Shown here: positions 54,011 through 64,000 of the stretch, one piece after another
Layout: each line of letters begins with the position of its first letter
Position numbering within the stretch: position 1 is the stretch's first letter
Source: Variovorax flavidus
GTDB lineage: Bacteria > Pseudomonadota > Gammaproteobacteria > Burkholderiales > Burkholderiaceae_C
Length of the DNA stretch: 64,000 nt
Assembly: GCF_030317145.1 (NCBI RefSeq)
Contig: NZ_JASZYE010000008.1
Location: 62,001-126,000 of the forward strand
Direction: 5' to 3'
The notes under the pieces: model-generated
Told to the model about the DNA's origin: nothing
Seen by the model: the letters and a program-made list of their open reading frames with translations, nothing else
The model's database searches: none
Made by a program: the position numbers and the translations under genes

Positions 54011-55384
54011 ATGCGAGGCCTCCGCTTTTTCTGTGGCCTCCTGATCGCGGCGTGCGCCGCCGGCTGCTCGTCGCTGCGGCCCTGGCTCAACGACCCGCTG
54101 CCCGAGAACCCCCCGCCGCGTCTCGCCGTGGCCGCCAGTTCGGGCCGCGACCCGACCATCCTGGTGGCCGTCACGCTGTCCGGCGGCGGTGCACGCGCTG
54201 CCGCCTTCGGCTACGGGGTGCTGGCAGAACTCCACCGCACCCAGTTCGAGTGGAATGGCCGCACCACCGACCTGCTCGACGCCACCGACGTCATCAGCGG
54301 CGTCTCGGGCGGCAGCATCCTCGCGGCCTACTACGCGGCTTTCGGCGCCGAGAAGCTGCCCGATTTCGAACGCGACTTCCTCCGCCAGAATTTCCAGAAC
54401 AGCCTCATCCTGCAGGCGCTGCGGCCCCGCAGCCTGTGGGACCTCAGCTCGCCCTGGTACGGCCGCTCCCATCTGCTGGCGCGCCGGCTCGACGAGATCT
54501 ACGAGGGCAAGACCTACGCCGACATCGAGAGTCATCCCCGGCATCCGCAGCTCGTGATCGCCGCGACGGACATGTCGCTGGGCACGCCCTTCGAGTTCAC
54601 GCAGGACCAGTTCGAGCTGATCTGTTCGGACCTGCAGACCGTGCCGCTCTCCTTCGCGGTCGCGGCATCGTCGGCGGTGCCCATCCTGTTGAGCCCGCTG
54701 ACCCTGAAGAACTACGCCCAGGAATGCCATGACCGCGGCATCGTGCCGCGGTTGGCCTTGCGCGGGCAGGGCAACTACCGCGCACGCATGTTCCGCATGC
54801 AGGCGAACAGCTACCTCGATGCGCAGGCCCGCCCCTTCATCCATCTCGTGGACGGGGGCGTCGCGGACAACCTGGCCGTGCGCAGGCTGCTCGACCGCGC
54901 ATTGCTCGGTGGGGGATTGCGCGAGAGCTTCGATGAGGTCGGCATTCCGCGCGGCAGCGTCCGCAAGCTGGTCCTGATCAGCGTCAACTCGGCGCGCGAC
55001 CCGTCGAACAACGTCGACACCAGCGACAGGCTGCCGCGCGCCCGGGCCGTGGCCGACACCCTGCTGTTCGGCGCCGGCGCGCGCGCGGTGCTGGAAACGC
55101 AGGAATTCCTGCTCGACACCGCGCGGCAGTGGCGGGAGGACCTGAAGTCGCGCAGCACGGATGGGTCCGATGCGTTCGCTCCCGACGCGGAGATCCACGT
55201 AGTGCAGGTCAACCTCCGCGACGCCGCGGACGGCGAATTGCGGCTCCGCCTGCTTCAGGTGCCGACGGCGTTCTCGATCACGGACGAGGAGGTCACGCGG
55301 CTCATCGCCGCTGGGCGCAGCGCGCTGCGGCGCTCGCCCGAGTTCCAGGCGCTGCGCGGCTCATTGAACGTCCAGGGGGACTGA
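54011..55384 (+). CDS. patatin-like phospholipase lipoprotein
   Basis: 457 residues from the ATG at 54011. Lipobox AAGC at Cys19 predicts a lipid-anchored protein. The patatin domain has the oxyanion loop SGGGARAAAFGYGVL (57-71), nucleophile Ser99 in GVSGG, and DGG in VDGGVADNL for the catalytic Asp. C-terminal 100 residues are charged and helical. It should hydrolyse acyl esters of lipids at the outer membrane or periplasmic face. It starts 10 bases after the HAD stop, so the pair is probably co-transcribed. Confidence 0.88.
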   Translation: MRGLRFFCGLLIAACAAGCSSLRPWLNDPLPENPPPRLAVAASSGRDPTILVAVTLSGGGARAAAFGYGVLAELHRTQFEWNGRTTDLLDATDVISGVSGGSILAAYYAAFGAEKLPDFERDFLRQNFQNSLILQALRPRSLWDLSSPWYGRSHLLARRLDEIYEGKTYADIESHPRHPQLVIAATDMSLGTPFEFTQDQFELICSDLQTVPLSFAVAASSAVPILLSPLTLKNYAQECHDRGIVPRLALRGQGNYRARMFRMQANSYLDAQARPFIHLVDGGVADNLAVRRLLDRALLGGGLRESFDEVGIPRGSVRKLVLISVNSARDPSNNVDTSDRLPRARAVADTLLFGAGARAVLETQEFLLDTARQWREDLKSRSTDGSDAFAPDAEIHVVQVNLRDAADGELRLRLLQVPTAFSITDEEVTRLIAAGRSALRRSPEFQALRGSLNVQGD

Positions 55385-55386
55385 AC

Positions 55387-55587
55387 TCAGTTGCTGGTGC
55401 GAACGGCCGCCTTGGCCATGGCGGCGATCGATTGGGTCATGGCCTTGGCGCGGCCGGACCACATGCGGGAGACCAGCTTGTCGGCGTTCTCGCTCACCGA
55501 CGGATGGCTGCGGACGCGTCCTGAGGTGGCGATGAAGTCCATCAGGGCGGCAAACTCGGAGCTGTCGGTGTCGGGAACTTGATGCAT
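55387..55587 (-). CDS. hypothetical 66-residue protein
   Basis: 66 residues from the ATG at 55587 with AGGATCGACGG in front. Helical, no signal or membrane segment: SSEFAALMDFIATSGRVRSHPSVSENADKLVSRMWSGRAKAMTQSIAAMAKAAVRTSN. No family recognised. It converges on the patatin gene with a 2-base gap. Coding is supported by the ribosome site and by amphipathic helices with no low-complexity stretch, not by known homology. Confidence 0.55.
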   Translation of the reverse strand: MHQVPDTDSSEFAALMDFIATSGRVRSHPSVSENADKLVSRMWSGRAKAMTQSIAAMAKAAVRTSN

Positions 55588-55662
55588 CCGTCGATCCTAG
55601 GCGGGCCAATGCACCATTCCGGGGTGCCGCGCTGCGCCGAACGCACGCTGGGCGTGCTTTTT

Positions 55663-56715
55663 TCACGGATCGGCGGCCGAGACTGTAACGGGCTGCGCGC
55701 CGCGCCGGAAGGCGCCCGGCGTCATGCCCGCCCAGCCGCGGAAGGCTCGGGAAAAGCTCTTCTCGTTGCGGAAGCCCACAGCCAGCGCCACCTGCTTGAT
55801 CGGCCGGTCGGTGCGGCGCAACTGCTCGGCGGCCAGTTCGTGCCGCACTTCATCCTTCAGCGCCTGCAGCGAGATGCCTTCTTCCAGCAGCTGGCGGTGC
55901 AAGGTGCGGGTGGAGAGGTTCAGCAGCTCGGCGAGCGCGTCGGCCGTGGCGGCTTCGCCGCCGCGCACCCGCAACAGCTCCCGCACGCGCTGCCCCAGCA
56001 GGCGGTCGCGGCGGTACTGGAGCACCGTGAGCGGCAGGGCGCGGCGCAGCATGGTCCGCAGCGCTCGCTCGTCCCGCTGGAGCGGCAAGGCCAGGTAGCG
56101 CTCGTCGAAGCTGTAGCCGGCCTGGGCCGCGCCGAAATGCAGTTCGCCGCCGAACATCAATGGATAGGCGTCGCGATGCGCCGGCGCCTCGAACGGGAAC
56201 GAGGCTGCGCTCAGCGAGACCCGCGAATCGATCGCCCAGCAGGCGTAGCCGTGCAGGAAGCGCAGGCTCGAGACCAGGCAGAACTCCCGGAAGTCGCCCA
56301 GCGCGCGGTGCTCGGTGATGGACACGGTGGCGACGCCGCCGGCCACCGCCAGGTCGAGCGTGATGTCGTCCGTCAGCAGCCGGTGGTGCCTGCACCATCG
56401 CTTGATCGCCACGCCCAGGTTCGGCGAGCCCAGCGAGGCGCGGCACAACATGCCGTAGGTCCCCCACGGGAGACGGCGGGCGAACCAGCCGAGCGCCTCG
56501 TCGTCGAGTTGCTGCATCGCAAAGCCCGACAGCGCCTCGAACTGCGCCGCGGTGACGCGGGCCTGCGGATTATCGAGATCATGCGGCGCGATCTGTGCCT
56601 CCGCCAGCGCCTGGGACGGGTCGACGCCGTAGCGCTCGTAGCCCCTGACAATGGCGCGCACAAAGGCGATCGGCGTGGCGGCGCGGCTGCTGTTCCGCAG
56701 CGGGGACGAAGACAT
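55663..56715 (-). CDS. AraC-family regulator divergent from the liu operon
   Basis: 350 residues from the ATG at 56715; longer upstream frames run through the promoter region. N-terminal AraC_arabinose_binding-type domain of the OruR/ArgR-like class (FVRAIVRGYERYGVDPSQALAEAQIAPHDLDNPQARVTAAQFEALSGFAM), C-terminal two-helix-turn-helix region with TLHRQLLEEGISLQALKDEVRHELAAEQL and IKQVALAVGFRNEKSFSRAFRGWAGMTPGAFR. It reads away from isovaleryl-CoA dehydrogenase and is the likely activator of the liu genes; direct repeats TTGCAAC lie between them. Ligand unknown. Confidence 0.88.
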   Translation of the reverse strand: MSSSPLRNSSRAATPIAFVRAIVRGYERYGVDPSQALAEAQIAPHDLDNPQARVTAAQFEALSGFAMQQLDDEALGWFARRLPWGTYGMLCRASLGSPNLGVAIKRWCRHHRLLTDDITLDLAVAGGVATVSITEHRALGDFREFCLVSSLRFLHGYACWAIDSRVSLSAASFPFEAPAHRDAYPLMFGGELHFGAAQAGYSFDERYLALPLQRDERALRTMLRRALPLTVLQYRRDRLLGQRVRELLRVRGGEAATADALAELLNLSTRTLHRQLLEEGISLQALKDEVRHELAAEQLRRTDRPIKQVALAVGFRNEKSFSRAFRGWAGMTPGAFRRGAQPVTVSAADP

Positions 56716-56740
56716 GGCGGGTCCGAGAGTGTGGCGTGAT

Positions 56741-56768
56741 TTGCAACCATTGTGGCGCCAATTGCAAC
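56741..56768. promoter_or_regulatory. TTGCAAC direct repeats, 21-base spacing, upstream of liuA
   Basis: TTGCAAC occurs at 56741-56747 and at 56762-56768, 21 bases start to start, i.e. two helical turns, as AraC-type activators prefer. It lies 74-101 bases before the liuA ATG and 26 bases from the AraC start. A role as AraC binding site is inferred. Confidence 0.5.
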
Positions 56769-56841
56769 GGCACACGGCGTAAGCTGCGGCTTTCCGCGCG
56801 CGAAATTCCGGCGCGGCCGAACCGATTGAGGAGACACCCCC

Positions 56842-58014
56842 ATGCACGATCCCGGCCTGAACTTCGACCTGGGCGACACCATCGACTCCCTGCGCGACGC
56901 GATCCAGACATTCGCCGCCGACGAGATTGCACCCCGCGCAGCCGAGATCGACCGCGACAACCTGTTCCCGGCCGACCTCTGGAAGAAGCTCGGCGACCTC
57001 GGCCTGCACGGCATGACGGTGAAAGAGGAATACGGCGGCACCGAGCTCGGCTACCTCGCGCACATCGTGGCGATGGAGGAGGTTTCGCGCGCGTCGGCCT
57101 CAGTCGGCCTTTCGTACGGCGCGCACTCCAACCTGTGCGTCAACCAGATCCACCGCAACGGCAGCGAGGCGCAGAAGAAGAAATACCTGCCCAAGCTGGT
57201 GAGCGGCGAGCACGTCGGCGCGCTGGCCATGAGCGAGCCGAATGCCGGCTCCGACGTCGTCAGCATGAAGCTGCGCGCCGAGAAGAAGGGCGACCGCTAC
57301 GTGCTCAACGGCGGCAAGATGTGGATCACCAACGGCGGCGACGCCGACACGCTCGTGATCTACGCCAAGACCGAGCCCGAGATGGGCGCTCGCGGCATGA
57401 CGGCCTTCATCGTCGAGAAGGGCTTCAAGGGCTTCTCGGCCGGCACCAAGCTCGACAAGCTCGGCATGCGCGGCTCCAACACCTTCCCGCTGTTCTTCGA
57501 CAACTGCGAAGTGCCCGAAGAGAACGTGCTGGGCGGCGAAGGCATGGGCGCCAAGGTGCTCATGAGCGGCCTCGACTTCGAGCGTGCCGTGCTCTCCGGC
57601 GGGCCGCTGGGCATCATGGCCGCCTGCATGGACGCGGTGCTGCCTTTCGTGCATGAACGCCAGCAGTTCGGCCAGAGCATCGGCGAGTTCCAGCTCATGC
57701 AGGGCAAGCTGGCCGACATGTATTCGACGTGGCAGGCGACGCGGGCCTACGTCTATGCGGTCGGCAAGGCCTGCGACCGCAGCGACCACGCGCGCACCTT
57801 CCGCAAGGACGCCGCTGGCGCAATCCTCTATTCGGCGGAGAAGGCGACGTGGATGGCCGGCGAGGCGATCCAGGCGCTCGGCGGCGTGGGCTACACCAAG
57901 GACTTCCCGGTCGAGCGGCTCTGGCGCGATGCCAAGCTCTACGAAATCGGCGCCGGGACCAGCGAGATAAGGCGCATGCTGATCGGCCGTGAGCTGTTCT
58001 CCGAGACAGCCTGA
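56842..58014 (+). CDS. liuA: isovaleryl-CoA dehydrogenase
   Basis: 390 residues. The catalytic base Glu247 lies in [16 protein letters not shown], as in isovaleryl-CoA dehydrogenases, while the usual C-terminal position is Gly in [32 protein letters not shown] and [17 protein letters not shown] are FAD-domain blocks. It oxidises isovaleryl-CoA to 3-methylcrotonyl-CoA and passes electrons to ETF. First gene of the liu operon; GAGGAGACACCCCC precedes the ATG. Controlled presumably by the divergent AraC regulator. Confidence 0.95.
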   Translation: MHDPGLNFDLGDTIDSLRDAIQTFAADEIAPRAAEIDRDNLFPADLWKKLGDLGLHGMTVKEEYGGTELGYLAHIVAMEEVSRASASVGLSYGAHSNLCVNQIHRNGSEAQKKKYLPKLVSGEHVGALAMSEPNAGSDVVSMKLRAEKKGDRYVLNGGKMWITNGGDADTLVIYAKTEPEMGARGMTAFIVEKGFKGFSAGTKLDKLGMRGSNTFPLFFDNCEVPEENVLGGEGMGAKVLMSGLDFERAVLSGGPLGIMAACMDAVLPFVHERQQFGQSIGEFQLMQGKLADMYSTWQATRAYVYAVGKACDRSDHARTFRKDAAGAILYSAEKATWMAGEAIQALGGVGYTKDFPVERLWRDAKLYEIGAGTSEIRRMLIGRELFSETA

Positions 58015-58042
58015 CCCGCAAGGCACCAGGAGCAAGAAAAAA

Positions 58043-59745
<1,703 letters not shown>

Positions 59746-59749
<4 letters not shown>

Positions 59750-61353
59750 AGCTGGAGACGAAACTCAACGCCCGCTCGGCCGAATTCCAGGCCAACGCGA
59801 CCGCCATGCGCGCACTGGTCGATGACCTGCACGCGCAGTTCGCCAAGGTCGAGGCCGGCGGCGGCGAGGCCGCGCGCAGCAAGCACACGGCGCGCGGCAA
59901 GCTCCTGCCACGCGATCGCGTCGCGCAACTGCTGGACCCGGGCACGCCCTTTCTCGAAGTGGCGCCGCTCGCAGCGCATGCGATGTACCACGGCGCCGCA
60001 CCTGGCGCGGGGCTGATCGCCGGCATCGGCCGGGTCAGCGGCGTGGACTGCATGATCGTCTGCAACGACGCGACGGTGAAGGGCGGCACCTACTACCCGA
60101 TGACCGTCAAGAAGCACCTGCGCGCGCAGGAGATTGCCGAGCAGAACCGCCTGCCCTGCATCTACCTCGTGGACTCGGGCGGCGCCAACCTGCCGAACCA
60201 GGACGAAGTGTTCCCCGACCGCGATCACTTCGGCCGCATCTTCTACAACCAGGCCAACATGAGCGCGCAGGGCATCGCACAGATCGCCGTGGTGATGGGC
60301 TCCTGCACGGCAGGCGGCGCCTACGTGCCGGCGATGAGCGACGAAAGCATCATCGTCAGGAACCAGGGCACCATCTTCCTGGGCGGCCCGCCGCTCGTGA
60401 AGGCCGCCACCGGCGAAGTCGTGACTGCCGAGGACCTGGGCGGCGGTGACGTGCACACGCGGCTGTCGGGCGTGGCCGACCACCTGGCGCAGAACGACCT
60501 GCATGCGCTGGCGCTGGCGCGATCGGCCGTCGCCAACCTCAACGCGCGGAACGGCAGCGGCGAGAAGCAGGCGACAGCCCCGCGCGCGCCCGGGTTCCCT
60601 GCCGACGAACTCTATGGCGTGATCCCTGTCGATACGCGCAAGCCTTTCGATGTGCGCGAGATCATTGCCCGCATCGTCGACGGCAGCGAGTTCCATGAGT
60701 TCAAGTCGCGCTTCGGCAGCACGCTGGTCTGCGGTTTCGCCGAGATCGAGGGGATGCCGGTGGGCATCGTCGCGAACAACGGCATCCTGTTCTCCGAATC
60801 GGCGCAGAAGGGCGCGCACTTCATCGAACTCTGCTGCCAGCGCAAGATCCCGCTGGTGTTCCTGCAGAACATCACCGGCTTCATGGTCGGGCGCAAGTAC
60901 GAGAACGAAGGCATCGCGCGCCACGGCGCGAAGATGGTGACGGCCGTGGCCACGGCCAATGTGCCCAAGTTCACCATCATCATCGGGGGCAGCTTCGGCG
61001 CGGGCAACTACGGCATGTGCGGCCGCGCCTATTCGCCGCGCTTCCTCTGGATGTGGCCCAACGCGCGCATCAGCGTGATGGGCGGCGAGCAGGCCGCGAG
61101 CGTGCTCGCCACCGTCAAGCGCGATGGCATCGAGGGCAAGGGCGGGCAATGGAGCGCGGAGGAGGAAGAAGCCTTCAAGTCGCCGATCCGCCAGCAATAT
61201 GAGGCACAGGGCCATCCCTACTACGCGACGGCGCGGCTGTGGGACGACGGCATCATCGACCCCGCCGACACGCGCCGCGTGCTCGCGCTGGGGCTGGCTG
61301 CGGCACGCAATGCGCCGATTCCCGAGCCGAAATTCGGCATCTTCCGCATGTGA
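59746..61353 (+). CDS. liuB: methylcrotonyl-CoA carboxylase, carboxyltransferase (beta) subunit
   Basis: 535 residues from the ATG at 59746. Carboxyltransferase signatures: [86 protein letters not shown], and [41 protein letters not shown]. With the biotin-carrying alpha subunit at 63457 it carboxylates 3-methylcrotonyl-CoA to 3-methylglutaconyl-CoA. The overlap with the acyl-CoA synthetase gene indicates coupling. Confidence 0.95.
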
Positions 61354-61364
61354 GGACCGGCACC

Positions 61365-61874
61365 ATGTCGCTCGCCAACTACTTCGCCAGCCTCGGGCGC
61401 TACCACGTGTGGGCGACCAACAGGCTCATCACGTCGAACCTCGCGGGCCTGTCCGACGAGGACTGGCACAAGGACTGCGGCCTGTACTTCCGCTCCGTGC
61501 ACCTGACGGTCAACCACCTGCTGGTGACCGACAACATCTGGTACGCACGCTTCGCCGAAGGCAAGTCGCTGCGGATGTCGCTCGACACCGAGCTGCACAC
61601 GGACCGCGCTGAAGTGTGCAGCGCGCTCGCCGCAGCCGTCACGCGCTGGAGCCCTTGGCTCGCGACCTTGCCGCCGGAGCGCTACGACGGCGACCTGGCC
61701 TACACGCGCAACAACGGCGAGCAGGTGCTGATCCCGTTCGCGCCGGCACTGGGCCACGTCTTCAATCACGCGACCCATCATCGCGGCCAGGTGGCTGCGG
61801 CGCTCACGGCCATGGCGCAACCGGGGCCGGAGCTGGACTGGGTTTATCTCCTTCAACAAGAAGCCAGGGAATGA
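61365..61874 (+). CDS. DinB-family protein
   Basis: 169 residues from the ATG at 61365, 11 bases after liuB. Four-helix DinB/YfiT fold: LANYFASLGRYHVWATNRLITSNL, then VHLTVNHLLVTDNIWYARFAEG and ALGHVFNHATHHRGQVAAALTAM, which supply the three conserved metal-binding His residues (NH...HATHH). DinB-like proteins are metal-dependent enzymes, some bacillithiol or mycothiol transferases; role here unknown. Its stop overlaps an ATG at 61871. Inside the liu operon, but no known step needs it. Confidence 0.85.
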   Translation: MSLANYFASLGRYHVWATNRLITSNLAGLSDEDWHKDCGLYFRSVHLTVNHLLVTDNIWYARFAEGKSLRMSLDTELHTDRAEVCSALAAAVTRWSPWLATLPPERYDGDLAYTRNNGEQVLIPFAPALGHVFNHATHHRGQVAAALTAMAQPGPELDWVYLLQQEARE

Positions 61875-61879
61875 CACCG

Positions 61880-62668
61880 ATGAGCGAATTCACCACCCTC
61901 GAACTCGCGGTCGAAGGCGCCGTTGCGCGCATCTGGCTCAACCGGCCCGAACTCCGCAATGCCTTCGACGACGTCGTCATCCGCGAACTCGGCGAGGCCT
62001 TTGCGCAGGCGAGTGCTGAAGCCGGGGTGCGGGTGATCGTGCTGGGCGCCAATGGCCCCGCGTTCTGCGCCGGCGCCAATCTGAACTGGATGCGCCGCGC
62101 AGCCGACTTCACGCATGAGCAGAACATCGCCGACGCAGGCGGCCTCGCCGCCATGCTGCGCACGATCCACGAAAGCCCCAAGCCGGTGATCGCCCGCGTG
62201 CAGGGCGACGTCTATGCGGGCGGCATGGGCCTGGTCGCCGCGTGCGATATCGCGGTGAGCGTGGACACGGCCTGGTACTGCCTGAGCGAAGTCAAGATCG
62301 GCCTGATCCCCGCCACCATCAGCCCCTACGTGTTGCGCGCCATGGGCACGCGCGCCGCGCAGCGCTGGTTCCTGACGGCCGAGCGTTTCACCGCGGCCGA
62401 GGCGCATCGCATCGGCTTCGTGCACGAGGTGGTCGCCGCCGATGCGCTGGACGCCAAGGTCGCCGAGATCGTGAAGGCTCTCACGAGCGCCAGCCCGGCG
62501 GCGGTGCGCGCCTGCAAGACGCTGATCGCGGACGTGGCGGGCCGCGAGATCGACGATGCGCTGGTCGCGAATACGGTGCAGGGCATCGCCGACATCCGCG
62601 CCAGCGAAGAAGGCCGCGAAGGCGTGCAGTCCTTCCTGCAGAAGCGCAAGCCGAGTTGGCTAGGTTGA
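61880..62668 (+). CDS. liuC: enoyl-CoA hydratase-type methylglutaconyl-CoA hydratase
   Basis: 262 residues from the ATG at 61880, which has AGGGA 9 bases upstream; an ATG at 61871 overlapping the DinB stop is possible. Crotonase fold: NRPELRNAFDDVVIRELGEAF, the oxyanion segment GPAFCAGANLNWM, and VQGDVYAGGMGLVAACDIAVS with LSEVKIGLIPATISPYVL. Hydrates 3-methylglutaconyl-CoA to HMG-CoA. The HMG-CoA lyase for the last step is not in the window and probably lies to the right. Confidence 0.92.
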   Translation: MSEFTTLELAVEGAVARIWLNRPELRNAFDDVVIRELGEAFAQASAEAGVRVIVLGANGPAFCAGANLNWMRRAADFTHEQNIADAGGLAAMLRTIHESPKPVIARVQGDVYAGGMGLVAACDIAVSVDTAWYCLSEVKIGLIPATISPYVLRAMGTRAAQRWFLTAERFTAAEAHRIGFVHEVVAADALDAKVAEIVKALTSASPAAVRACKTLIADVAGREIDDALVANTVQGIADIRASEEGREGVQSFLQKRKPSWLG

Positions 62669-62696
62669 CGAACGTGGCGAACACTCGGTCCGTACC

Positions 62697-62787
62697 GGAA
62701 ATCCCGTGGAACCGGCTTTGCCGGGCCACTGGGATTGCCCCCTGCAAGGGGGTGTCCGAGCCACACGCAGTGGGCGAGGCTGGGGGT
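62697..62787 (-). repeat. intergenic hairpin repeat, copy 2 (reverse orientation)
   Basis: Read on the reverse strand it starts ACCCCCAGCCTCGCCCACTG and has the hairpin CCCCCT-TGC-AGGGGG, matching copy 1 at 53172-53262 with the same stem and a one-base-different loop, then CAAAGCCGGTTCC. It fills the gap between liuC and the DUF4126 gene and could attenuate read-through inside the operon. Confidence 0.6.
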
Positions 62788-62792
62788 GAGCC

Positions 62793-63464
62793 ATGACCAG
62801 CCTTGACATGCCCCAACTGCTGGCGTTGGCTGCCGCTCTGGGCTGGGCCAGCGGCGTGCGGCTGTACCTCGTCGTGCTGTTGACCGGCCTGGCCGGCTAC
62901 ATGGGCTGGGTGCCGCTGCCGAACGGCCTGCACCTGCTGGCCCATCCGGTCGTGCTGGCGGCGAGCGGCTTCATGGTCTTCGTGGAGTTCTTCGCCGACA
63001 AGATCCCGGGGCTCGATTCGATCTGGGACATGGTCCATACGGCGATCCGCATCCCGGCCGGCGCCGCGCTGGCGGCGGGCGTGTTTGGCGCCGACCACGC
63101 GGCGATGGCGCTGGTCGCGGCCCTGCTCGGCGGCGGCTTCGCGGCGACCGCGCATGCGGCCAAGGCAACGACGCGCGCAGCGATCAACACCTCGCCGGAA
63201 CCCTTCAGCAACGTCGGCGCTTCGCTGGTCGAGGACGGCATGGTGCCGGCAGGGCTCTGGCTCGCTGTCGCGCACCCGCTGGTGTTCGGCGTGCTCTTCA
63301 TCGCCGTGCTGGTGCTCAGCGTGTGGCTGATCCGCAAGAGCTGGCGCTTCCTCAAATCTCTTTTCGGCCGCGTGGCCCGCATCTTCAGCGGCCGCCCCGA
63401 TCCTGGCGTGGCCCCCGCGTTCCAGCTCAAGAAGAACTCCCCCGGAGACTCATCGAATGTTTAA
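62793..63464 (+). CDS. DUF4126 membrane protein
   Basis: 223 residues. Several hydrophobic helices: [116 protein letters not shown], and [13 protein letters not shown]. The [11 protein letters not shown] and [14 protein letters not shown] blocks are typical of DUF4126. Function unknown. GGGGGTGAGCC precedes the ATG. Its stop overlaps the liuD start by 8 bases, so it is translationally linked to the carboxylase alpha subunit. Confidence 0.85.
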   Translation: MTSLDMPQLLALAAALGWASGVRLYLVVLLTGLAGYMGWVPLPNGLHLLAHPVVLAASGFMVFVEFFADKIPGLDSIWDMVHTAIRIPAGAALAAGVFGADHAAMALVAALLGGGFAATAHAAKATTRAAINTSPEPFSNVGASLVEDGMVPAGLWLAVAHPLVFGVLFIAVLVLSVWLIRKSWRFLKSLFGRVARIFSGRPDPGVAPAFQLKKNSPGDSSNV

Positions 63465-64000
63465 GAAGATCCTGATCGCGAACCGTGGCGAGATCGCCTG
63501 CCGGGTTGCGGCGACCGCACGCCGCATGGCGATCCGCACCGTGGCCGTGTATTCCGATGCCGATGCGCACGCCAACCATGTGCGCGCCTGCGACGAGTCG
63601 GTGTACCTCGGCGGCAGCGCGCCCAAGGACAGCTACCTGCGCTGGGAAAAGATCCTCGAAGCCGCCAAGGCGAAGGGCGCCGAAGCGGTGCATCCCGGCT
63701 ACGGCTTCCTCAGCGAGAACGAGGAGTTTGCGCAGGCCTGCGCCGATGCCGGCCTGGTCTTCATCGGCCCGCCGCCTTCGGCCATCAAGGCGATGGGCCT
63801 GAAAGCCGAGTCCAAGCAACTCATGGAGAAGGCCGGCGTGCCGCTGGTGCCCGGCTACCACGGCAGCGACCAGGACCCGGCTTTGCTGCAACGCGAGGCC
63901 GACCGCATCGGCTACCCCGTGCTCATCAAGGCCAGCGCAGGAGGCGGCGGCAAGGGCATGCGCGTGGTCGAGAAGGCCGGCGATTTTTCCGCAGCGCTGG
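63457..64000 (+). CDS. liuD: methylcrotonyl-CoA carboxylase alpha (biotin carboxylase) subunit, 5' part
   Basis: The first 181 codons are present; the gene runs off the right edge. [37 protein letters not shown] is the biotin carboxylase start, [18 protein letters not shown] the next conserved block, and [16 protein letters not shown] the ATP-grasp glycine loop. The biotin-carrier domain is outside the window. CCCGGAGACTCATCGA supplies the ribosome site. In the liu context this is methylcrotonyl-CoA carboxylase; an acetyl/propionyl-CoA carboxylase cannot be excluded from this part alone. Confidence 0.9.
   Translation, partial: MFKKILIANRGEIACRVAATARRMAIRTVAVYSDADAHANHVRACDESVYLGGSAPKDSYLRWEKILEAAKAKGAEAVHPGYGFLSENEEFAQACADAGLVFIGPPPSAIKAMGLKAESKQLMEKAGVPLVPGYHGSDQDPALLQREADRIGYPVLIKASAGGGGKGMRVVEKAGDFSAAL

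Overview
The window is a high-GC proteobacterial chromosome segment with a betaproteobacterial look, most like Comamonadaceae and probably Variovorax or a close relative. The reasons are the density of LysR regulators, a Bug-type tricarboxylate binding protein, a PaoABC-type aldehyde oxidase, AceK beside a beta-carbonic anhydrase, the liu (leucine/isovalerate) cluster, and short GC-rich intergenic hairpin repeats. This assignment is inference from gene content. I see no rRNA, tRNA, CRISPR array, phage or insertion sequence.

Layout. 1-8.2 kb: start of an arylsulfatase running off the left edge, a SET protein, an IlvD/Edd sugar-acid dehydratase with two small companions, an alpha/beta hydrolase, a DUF899 protein, a CPA1 Na+/H+ antiporter and an aldo/keto reductase. 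8.2-12 kb: paoABC molybdenum aldehyde oxidoreductase with a divergent LysR gene. 13-18 kb: hot-dog thioesterase, SDR, pseudouridine synthase, a leucine-rich-repeat protein kinase and a metallo-beta-lactamase-fold hydrolase; a MerR gene diverges across an operator-like palindrome. 18.3-24.5 kb: beta-carbonic anhydrase, aceK, acetyl-CoA acetyltransferase, M20 carboxypeptidase and acyl-CoA dehydrogenase. 24.6-31 kb: a second sulfatase, a small membrane protein, LysE exporter, MFS transporter, amidase and LysR. 31-37.6 kb: a BamA-like outer-membrane protein and a six-gene respiratory operon encoding a B-type (ba3-like) heme-copper oxidase with three multiheme cytochromes c; it includes a 59-residue subunit-IIa-like gene easily missed for its size. 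37.8-43.6 kb: SYLF lipoprotein, TfoX-like protein, a LysR/AtuA/Bug catabolic module, an AAA ATPase and a small membrane protein. 43.7-48.5 kb: LysR, carboxymuconolactone-decarboxylase-like protein, NhaC antiporter and exported amidase. 48.5-55.6 kb: YchJ-like protein, DUF3047 protein behind elaborate hairpins, DedA-rhodanese fusion, TPP riboswitch plus thiC, HAD phosphatase, patatin lipoprotein. 55.6-64 kb: AraC regulator and the liu operon (isovaleryl-CoA dehydrogenase, acyl-CoA synthetase, methylcrotonyl-CoA carboxylase beta, DinB, methylglutaconyl-CoA hydratase, DUF4126, and the start of the carboxylase alpha subunit at the right edge).

Metabolically the window is catabolic: branched-chain acyl-CoA breakdown to acetyl-CoA, acetate/glyoxylate control by AceK, aldehyde oxidation, amide hydrolysis, sulfate-ester hydrolysis and sugar-acid dehydration, with an accessory terminal oxidase. 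The least expected signals are a shared 16-bp near-palindrome upstream of both sulfatase genes, the MBL/LRR-kinase pair next to a MerR operator, the cbaDBA-like oxidase gene order, the nested hairpins burying a ribosome binding site at 49.05-49.22 kb, and a two-copy intergenic repeat with a conserved stem and a differing loop base.
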